DNA from: a virus
Virus record (IMG/VR): IMGVR_UViG_3300031963_008481
Span: 1-32,803 of that record
DNA: 32,803 nt
Reading direction: 5' to 3' (one strand)
Both the position numbers and the translations under genes were made by a program. The stretch's first letter is position 1. Each line of letters starts with the position of its first letter. Under the pieces are notes generated by a model that was given only the letters and a program-made list of their open reading frames with translations, was not told the origin of the DNA and did no database searches. This document shows positions 27,068-32,803 of this stretch, piece by piece.

Positions 27068-29157
27068 TTGTTCCTCCTTATGACTGCCCCTGCAATTTGT
27101 GATACGATGATCACTGGGACAATTACTTCTTGCGCTTTCTCTCTCTGATCGTCTGTCATATCCATACCTAACTCAGAGAAATTAGATAGGAGTTCTACTG
27201 GGTCCACTGCAAAGACTGCTCCAAGTGGGTCTGCTAAGAATGCTTCTGTTTGTACTTCTGTTACTGCATCTGCTAATGTAAAGGGCATTGGTGTATCCCC
27301 TGCAGATTCTGCTCTATCACCAAACTCAACAAATGCTGAAGCAAGTTCTGGATTAGACTTCATCTGCTCAGCAATCTGTGCAACTTCTGAGACCTTAATA
27401 CCAAGATCTTCTGCAACCTCCTGCTTTGCTTCTTGAGTCAATGCTTTAAGTGTTTGGCTAACTGCTGTTATTTGTTCAGGGGAAAGAATAACTAATTTGT
27501 TATCCTTGCTTGTAAGGTTAGCAATAACTCCAGATAGATCTTCTGATGTTCCAGTTCCTTTTTCAGGAACAAGTGCTGCTAAAACTTCATCTTCAATTTC
27601 TACATCTGGCTCAGTCCAAGGATTCTCTTCTGGCTCTGGTTCTGGTCCAGGCTCTGGCGATGGTTCTGGGGTAGGCTCTTCAGTAGGCTCTGCAACTGGC
27701 TCTTCAGTTGGTTCTGGCTCTGGTGTAACCTCTGGGGTAGGTTCAGGTGTAGGCTCATCTGTAGGATCTACTGTAGGCTCTGGAGAAGGCTCTGGTGTAG
27801 GTTCTTCTATTGGTTCTTCAGTTGGCTCTGTAGAAGGTTCTGGGCTTGGCTCATCTGTAGGATCAGGAGTTGGCTCTTCAGTTGGTTCTGTAGTAGGCTC
27901 TGGTGAAGGTTCTGGTGTAGGCTGATTGGCTGCAGCATTGGCTGCTGCTTGAGCAATAGCAGCATTAAGTTCTCGTTGTGCCTGCTCATAATAATATTCC
28001 CATGCATCTTCAATGGCACTATTAAGATCAACTATTGACTGATCATATTCATCTTCTGCATTTTCTTTGTTCTGTAGTGCAGTTGCTGTGTTTGTTACGG
28101 CAGTATTATAGTTGTTAGTTTTACTTGTCAAGGTTTGGTTGTATGTGTTCAGTGTTGAAACTGCCTGATTGTAAACATTTAGTTTGTCATTGTATACTGC
28201 TTGGGCTGAGGTCTTTGCAACAAGGGCAGCATTATATGCATTAACTTGTTCTTGACTTGCTTGTGTGCCATGGGAGAATGTATTAAGATTACAACTAAAA
28301 CCTACACCCCATCCACCAGTATAATCACAACCTGCTCCAGTCCAACCTCCAGGAATTGCCCATCCAAGATGATAGGATCCTGGGCCTCCACCGTTATACC
28401 ACCATATCTCTACATCTAAAGTCTTGTCTTCACTAACATCGTACACTGGAGAATATGGACTCCATGTTGTTCCTTGCTCTACCCAGTTATTAACAGCAAG
28501 GTTTCCGTTAACATACATTCTAAATCCATCATCTGTGTACCCTGCAAAATATGTCGAGGTCCAGTGTGATGGCACCGTAATTACTCCAGTAAACTTAACG
28601 ATAATATTTTCATAGTATCCGCAAACTGGAAGGTTCATTGAACTTGAATTCCATGTGCCAGTACATATAACAGATCCAGGTATCGCTACGCTACCATTTC
28701 TTAATAGATGATAAACGGTATACTCAAGTCCTACACCACCCTGCACAGATGCTTGTGCTGTAGATAGATTTATATTTGCTATGTCAAGGGCGTCTTGTGC
28801 ATCATTTTTATTTTCTAGTGCTGTGGCTACCGTTACTGTTTGTCCATCTACTGCTGTTTGGGCTAAGTCTTTTTCTTCAAGTGCCGTGGTTTCTGCAGAT
28901 AGGGCATTGGTATGTGCAGCATAGGCATCGTCCCTATCCTGTTTAGCATCAACGGCAAAGTTATATTTATTTTCTGCTATATCAATAAGGCTATTGAACT
29001 GATCTTTATACCCAAGGTCATCTACGCTGTCTTTAAGGTCTTGTATTTCTTGAGCAGCAACTGATATGGGATCGTTAGGATTGGCCTCTGTAGGGGCTAT
29101 TAGAAGCCATCCAAAGGCCAATAAAGTGGCTGTTACTATTCTTGTTAAGCGTTTTAT
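27064..29157 (-). CDS. Secreted PA14-domain, coiled-coil, Pro/Glu/Thr-repeat protein (697 aa)
   Basis: With ATA at 29157 as start the product gains a complete signal peptide (KRLTRIVTATLLAFGWLLIA, then PTEA). It then has a helical coiled-coil region, a PA14-like sugar-binding domain (FAGYTDDGFRMYVNGNLAVN and GPGSYHLGW), more coiled coil, and a long PEPTxEP repeat (about residues 410-510). A helical domain and a C-terminal hydrophobic stretch VIVPVIIVSQIAGAVI with RRNK follow. It looks like a cell-wall-spanning adhesin or host-surface protein. TTG at 29121 would cut the signal peptide. AAAGG lies upstream. Confidence 0.7.
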   Translation of the reverse strand: MKRLTRIVTATLLAFGWLLIAPTEANPNDPISVAAQEIQDLKDSVDDLGYKDQFNSLIDIAENKYNFAVDAKQDRDDAYAAHTNALSAETTALEEKDLAQTAVDGQTVTVATALENKNDAQDALDIANINLSTAQASVQGGVGLEYTVYHLLRNGSVAIPGSVICTGTWNSSSMNLPVCGYYENIIVKFTGVITVPSHWTSTYFAGYTDDGFRMYVNGNLAVNNWVEQGTTWSPYSPVYDVSEDKTLDVEIWWYNGGGPGSYHLGWAIPGGWTGAGCDYTGGWGVGFSCNLNTFSHGTQASQEQVNAYNAALVAKTSAQAVYNDKLNVYNQAVSTLNTYNQTLTSKTNNYNTAVTNTATALQNKENAEDEYDQSIVDLNSAIEDAWEYYYEQAQRELNAAIAQAAANAAANQPTPEPSPEPTTEPTEEPTPDPTDEPSPEPSTEPTEEPIEEPTPEPSPEPTVDPTDEPTPEPTPEVTPEPEPTEEPVAEPTEEPTPEPSPEPGPEPEPEENPWTEPDVEIEDEVLAALVPEKGTGTSEDLSGVIANLTSKDNKLVILSPEQITAVSQTLKALTQEAKQEVAEDLGIKVSEVAQIAEQMKSNPELASAFVEFGDRAESAGDTPMPFTLADAVTEVQTEAFLADPLGAVFAVDPVELLSNFSELGMDMTDDQREKAQEVIVPVIIVSQIAGAVIRRNK

Positions 29158-29195
29158 TTGCCTTTCCCCCTTGCAGACTAATGTCTGATAGGGTT

Positions 29196-29204
29196 ATTAT
29201 ATCA
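29196..29204 (-). promoter_or_regulatory. Extended -10 promoter upstream of the PA14 gene
   Basis: TATAAT (29201-29196) preceded by TGA. The leader contains the hairpin CAGAC/GTCTG just before the purine-rich ribosome site. No clear -35. Confidence 0.45.
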
Positions 29205-29211
29205 TTTTATT

Positions 29212-29248
29212 GCACAAAAAAGGGGCTATCACAATTGATAACCCCTTT
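29212..29248 (-). terminator. Strong intrinsic terminator after the secreted Ala/Thr-rich gene
   Basis: A 13-bp stem (29219-29231 with 29236-29248, one G-U) has a 4-nt loop. In the minus direction it is followed by TTTTTT. It closes the terminase transcription unit. Confidence 0.85.
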
Positions 29249-29261
29249 AGTGTTGGACTAA

Positions 29262-30455
29262 TTACTTAACTAAAGCAACCTTAGCCTTTGGATTCTTCTT
29301 GTTCCACTTTGTAGCAAGTGCATTGAATGACTTCTTCAAAGAAGCAAGTGCAGCAGCGTTATCTGCTGTTAACTTAGCAATCTGTGCATCCTTAGCAGCA
29401 AGAGCAGCATCTGATGCTACCTTTGCATCTGCAAGTGCCTTAGCAGAAGCAGCCTTCTCTGCTGCAATAGCAGCATCTGCAACAGCCTTTGCCTGAGCAA
29501 CTGCGGTTGTTGTATCATCCTTGAACTTTGCAAGTTCAGCATTCTTAGCAGCAATTAGAGCAGTGTGCTCTGCTGTTGCCTTAACTAATGCAGCATCTGC
29601 AGCAGCCTTAGCAGCAAGTGCTGCATCCTTAGCAGCAGTCTGTGCAGCAAGTTCTGATACTAGATCACGGACTGTGATTTCTGCAAACGGTGCTAATGCA
29701 CGAGCAGGAAGACCTACTACATCAGCAGTTGTTGCATCTGCAGCAGTTGTTGGGCTGAATGTAATTAATGAGCGTGTTCCAGTTGCTGGAAGTGTTGCAA
29801 CAAACTTTGCAACTCCAAAATCTGAAAGCGTAGCACCAGTGGTTGCTGTTGCTGTGTCTAGTGTTGCTGTTGCAGCAAATACTGTTGCAGTAATTGACTT
29901 ACCAGATACTTTGTTTCCAAATGTATCTGTTGCAGTTACTGTGATATCTTGCTTTGTACCAGCAGCACCTGTGGCAGGTGCAGAGACTGTAAGAGTATTA
30001 ATCTTGCCAGCAGTTCCCTGTACATAGTATGTAAGGGTTGTTCCCTGGTTGTTGATTACAACTGTGCCAATTGCTGTTGTCTTTGTGTAGACATAAAATG
30101 TTGCAGTTGTTCCTGTACCAGTTGCAATTGTCAAAGATGAAGATCCTGATGTTGCTCCTACTGGTGCAGCGGTTGTGTGTAGTGCAGACACGATTGTTGC
30201 GTTTGTTGTTGTAACAGAAACCGATGTTCCTGTGTCAACTGTTGCGACGAACTTAAGTGCGTCTGCAGCGTCAACTGTGTTATCTGCGGGTACTGGCAAT
30301 GCAGCAGGTGTAGCAATAGAAGAGTTTGTAGTGTTTGCTACAGAATCTAATGATACAGCGACTGTCATTACAGCAGCACTTGCAGGTGTTGCTACGATTG
30401 TGCCCAAAGTCATGGCTGCAACCATGGCTAGTGCGATTTTCTTAAATGAGTTCAT
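29262..30455 (-). CDS. Secreted Ala/Thr-rich surface-like protein with coiled coil (397 aa)
   Basis: A Sec signal peptide (MNSFKKIALAMVAAMTLGTI, then VATPASA) precedes a Thr/Ser/Val-rich beta region with Ig-like features (KQDITVTATDTFGNKVSGKS). A long Ala/Lys helix (about residues 265-375) and a basic end KKNPKAKVALVK follow. It resembles actinobacterial S-layer-like proteins more than virion proteins. Its base composition is richer in G+C and Ala codons than its neighbours, which may indicate capture from a host. AGGAG lies upstream. Confidence 0.7.
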   Translation of the reverse strand: MNSFKKIALAMVAAMTLGTIVATPASAAVMTVAVSLDSVANTTNSSIATPAALPVPADNTVDAADALKFVATVDTGTSVSVTTTNATIVSALHTTAAPVGATSGSSSLTIATGTGTTATFYVYTKTTAIGTVVINNQGTTLTYYVQGTAGKINTLTVSAPATGAAGTKQDITVTATDTFGNKVSGKSITATVFAATATLDTATATTGATLSDFGVAKFVATLPATGTRSLITFSPTTAADATTADVVGLPARALAPFAEITVRDLVSELAAQTAAKDAALAAKAAADAALVKATAEHTALIAAKNAELAKFKDDTTTAVAQAKAVADAAIAAEKAASAKALADAKVASDAALAAKDAQIAKLTADNAAALASLKKSFNALATKWNKKNPKAKVALVK

Positions 30456-30475
30456 TTAATTTATTTCTCCTTGTT

Positions 30476-32257
30476 TTATAGTGTTTTTAGTCTGTCCAGG
30501 TAGTCTTTTATTTCTTCTATCTGGCTAGGTTTATATTGTATCACGTTCTCAGGTAGTTCGTCAACTCGCTTAGGTCTATCCCTAAAAGTATGAACCTCTA
30601 CCTCAGTGTCTGTATTTTTAGGGGTATAAGATATAGCCCCAAAAATAGCACCACACACAGCATCAGCCAAGTCCTTTGACTTTTTGCGTGGATGGTCAAC
30701 TCTATCATTTTTCATAATCTTTAACTGGGTTAGTTCATCAAATAATAAATCAATTGCAGGCATAGCAAGTCTTTCCTCATACACGAGCATAGCCATATCC
30801 TCATAGTGCTTCTTGGCAACAGAAACAGTATCAGTTTTCATTCCAACCTGCTTTAATTCATTTTGAATATCAAATGACTGCCAACGGTCAAACGAAACCA
30901 TGCCAATATCAAACCCTATCCTTCTAAGGTTTTGGATCCATTGTTTAACTTCAGATAGGTTTACTGGTCCTTCAACCTTTGGCTCCCACCACGCTACTGC
31001 ATCTACTACTACGATTGGTGCTACTTGTTCGTAGTTATTGATTACTTGTATGTTTACCCATTTTTCTACATGTGCAATTGCTACAGCACACTTGTCATGC
31101 TTCTGTGCAAGGTCAGCATGAACATAATATTTCTTAGTTGGATCTGGCTTAAAGGCTTCATCAAATCTTTTAAAGTTATCTATTGGGTTTCTTAATGTCA
31201 TACAGGCTCTTACTTTTTCTGCCTGCTTAAAGAATGCATCTGAAGCAAAAGTTGGTACGCATGCAAAGCGCATCATGGCATCACCAAGGTCTGTCATAAA
31301 TGCAATCATAAAGTCGTCAATCTTGCGAGTAGGGTTTACTTCCCATGTAGGTCTCTTTAGTGCAAATACTCCTGGGTACTTGTATGAAATTATATGATCT
31401 TCGTCCCACGAAATTTGAAACTTATTATCTGGATCTGTGTCTGGGAGTAGTGGATTAATTATAAACTCATGTGTTTTTTCAACTGATTCTTTTTCAGCAA
31501 TTACTGCATCATACTTTTCTGAAATAAAGTCGCCTGGATATCTTGGAAATGAAAGCAAAACAACCTTACCTAGATCTGGGAAACGAGAGTCTACTGATCC
31601 ACGGAAAGCCTTGTAAATGTTGTCTGCAGTCTTTCCTTGTTCGTTACCTGTTCCAACCTCAGATGCAAAACCAGAAATCTCATCAAGTACTGCAAGTAGC
31701 AAGTTCAAACCCTCATGTGATTCTCTTTCTGAGTGACCAGAATAAACAGTAATTGATTTATCAAACTCAACTGAGTCTGCCTTAGCATTATACTTTCCAG
31801 CAAACCATGGGGACTTTTCAATCTTAGATTTAAAACCTTTAAAGAAAACATTCTTTGCTTGTTGTGCGTTAATAGCAACATTGATAAGGTCAATAGCATC
31901 TCCAGAGGGCTTTCCAAAATACTTTGCAGGGTCTTTTAGGCATAATAGTTTATATACTATATATGAACATGCTACGGTTGATGTGAAGTCTTTTCCAGAT
32001 CCCTTGCCAAGTTGCAGGATGATTTCATTCTTTGTGTACTTATCGTAGTACCTTGATCCTTTTTCTTCCCCCATTATATCTATCAAATCTTCTTTACGAT
32101 AAATCTGACTCATAGCCTCAACAATGTCATATTGAATATCAGACAAAGGTGGTTGGCCAAGGTAGTCTGGAGACTCAACAAAAGTCTTTGCATCTACTGG
32201 GGTTTCTTCAAAGTGATTACTTTTAAGAACTTCTAAAAAATCATCAAAGTTTGCCAT
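30476..32257 (-). CDS. Terminase large subunit
   Basis: The 593-aa packaging motor has an ATPase domain with a Walker A-like GKGSGKD (84-90) and Walker B LLLAVLDE (186-193). A coupling-type SFPRYPGDFISEKYDA segment follows. The nuclease domain shows YYVHADLAQKHDKCAVAIAH and the late acidic DLADAVCGAIFGAI. It shares TAATG with the small subunit gene. It anchors the assignment of the window to a tailed phage. Confidence 0.9.
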   Translation of the reverse strand: MANFDDFLEVLKSNHFEETPVDAKTFVESPDYLGQPPLSDIQYDIVEAMSQIYRKEDLIDIMGEEKGSRYYDKYTKNEIILQLGKGSGKDFTSTVACSYIVYKLLCLKDPAKYFGKPSGDAIDLINVAINAQQAKNVFFKGFKSKIEKSPWFAGKYNAKADSVEFDKSITVYSGHSERESHEGLNLLLAVLDEISGFASEVGTGNEQGKTADNIYKAFRGSVDSRFPDLGKVVLLSFPRYPGDFISEKYDAVIAEKESVEKTHEFIINPLLPDTDPDNKFQISWDEDHIISYKYPGVFALKRPTWEVNPTRKIDDFMIAFMTDLGDAMMRFACVPTFASDAFFKQAEKVRACMTLRNPIDNFKRFDEAFKPDPTKKYYVHADLAQKHDKCAVAIAHVEKWVNIQVINNYEQVAPIVVVDAVAWWEPKVEGPVNLSEVKQWIQNLRRIGFDIGMVSFDRWQSFDIQNELKQVGMKTDTVSVAKKHYEDMAMLVYEERLAMPAIDLLFDELTQLKIMKNDRVDHPRKKSKDLADAVCGAIFGAISYTPKNTDTEVEVHTFRDRPKRVDELPENVIQYKPSQIEEIKDYLDRLKTL

Positions 32258-32802
32258 TACTGCTCACTAATTGATTCAGATACAATCGTTACTACTTCGT
32301 TTTGCTTTGCAATAGCAGATAGTCTTTGCATGATAATGTCTCTTACTTCTGGATGTTCTGACGCTATATCTCTAAGAATTCCCACCAGAACTTCTTGTCT
32401 TCTTTCAATCTCAACCATTTCTTCTGCAAGTTCTTTGTTCTCAAGCAAGCCAGCCTTCTGTAGCATATCAATTCTTTTAGATTCAATATCCATTACAAGT
32501 TTAATTGCAGCAGTCTTTGCGCTAAGGTTATTAGTCATTGATGCTTCATCAATAACTTCGTATGTACGAGAAACTAATTTACTGTAGTGTGTGTCTGCAG
32601 CAGCCAGTGCTTCTTTGGCACGAGCACGGATAGCATCATTAGCAGACGCCATAACCTTCCACTCATTAATAAGTGTTACTACTTTAGTCCTTGGGATGTC
32701 TAGTTGTTTAGAAATTACCGTAGGGTCATTTCCCTTTAGGTATTCTTCTACTACTTGATTAACTTGATCAAGATGCTTAACTAGATCATCTTCAGTTGAC
32801 AT
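32257..32802 (-). CDS. Terminase small subunit-like protein (181 aa)
   Basis: A helix-turn-helix segment (VEEYLKGNDPTVISKQLDIP then RTKVVTLINEW) is followed by a long helical part that could form the ring and bind the large subunit. Complete: the ATG is at 32802. Assignment is by position directly upstream of the large subunit and by fold pattern. Confidence 0.75.
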   Translation of the reverse strand: MSTEDDLVKHLDQVNQVVEEYLKGNDPTVISKQLDIPRTKVVTLINEWKVMASANDAIRARAKEALAAADTHYSKLVSRTYEVIDEASMTNNLSAKTAAIKLVMDIESKRIDMLQKAGLLENKELAEEMVEIERRQEVLVGILRDIASEHPEVRDIIMQRLSAIAKQNEVVTIVSESISEQ

Positions 32803-32803
32803 T

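Noticed and set aside
27497-27925. + strand ORF of Gly/Ser/Val repeats (GSGVGSSVGS)
   Set aside because: It is the complement of the Pro/Glu/Thr-repeat coding region; repeat codons keep the opposite frame open.
29521-30027. 168-codon + strand ORF rich in Ala/Ser/Val
   Set aside because: Shadow of the Ala/Thr-rich secreted protein; no ribosome site and no plausible domain.
1-32803. Integrase, transposase or IS element
   Set aside because: No integrase/recombinase or transposase motifs, terminal inverted repeats or target duplications were seen, so a lysogenic or mobile-element call is not supported.

Overview
The window looks like part of a tailed-phage genome (or a prophage or assembled viral contig) from an AT-rich, probably aquatic actinobacterial host. 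A terminase pair sits at the right edge. Endolysin, holin-like proteins, HNH and GIY-YIG nucleases, three tRNAs and many tiny overlapping genes support a phage. A WhiB regulator, a DUF7455-like protein, leaderless promoters and many small zinc-knuckle proteins point to Actinobacteria. Host assignment is inference. No portal, capsid or tail gene is recognisable in these 32.8 kb.

Layout. Bases 1-1022 hold the end of one gene, one small gene, and a largely non-coding control region. That region carries clustered AAACCTT and ATTACGA motifs, a perfect TTGACA-17-TATAAT promoter, three 10-bp CTCCACT iterons, an AT-rich stretch and three perfect DnaA boxes, so it is a strong replication-origin candidate. 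Bases 1023-4986 are small genes, mostly on the + strand. They include a 2OG-Fe(II) oxygenase with a duplicated Cys motif, a GIY-YIG-type protein, a HAD phosphatase and several peptides of 29-82 residues. Three tRNA genes (CAU, Glu-UUC, Arg-UCU) follow. Bases 5235-9810 (+) hold two paralogous SGNH-hydrolase-like proteins flanking a NodU-type carbamoyltransferase, then a glycosyltransferase.

At about 9805 the coding strand switches and everything to the right is on the minus strand. Read in transcription order from the right edge, it starts with small and large terminase subunits and a secreted Ala/Thr-rich protein ending at a strong terminator. Next come a secreted PA14/coiled-coil/Pro-Glu-Thr-repeat protein and three small membrane proteins. 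A proteasome-like Thr peptidase, a secreted subtilisin-like protease and a glutathione-peroxidase-like protein follow. A consensus promoter at 23758-23786 then begins a tightly packed operon of about 10.4 kb that ends at the terminator near 13300. This operon runs from a CHAP endolysin to a holin-like protein. Between them lie two SsuD-like flavin monooxygenases, a sulfotransferase, an Asp/Asn-hydroxylase-like protein, an APS-kinase/nucleotidyltransferase fusion, a flavin-dependent halogenase, a thermonuclease, WhiB and several unknowns. Beyond it are Hsp20, a PiT-like transporter, HNH, a Cys-rich protein, thioredoxin and a second sulfotransferase.

The most interesting content is this accessory chemistry: halogenase, two SsuD-like enzymes, sulfotransferases, sulfate-activation-like fusion, hydroxylases and carbamoyl/glycosyl transfer. 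Also notable are a repeated leaderless promoter design (-10 hexamer, 6 nt, ATG), several structured non-coding intervals, and a promoter-inside-hairpin arrangement in front of the Thr peptidase. Functions come from motif reading only; no database search was run.
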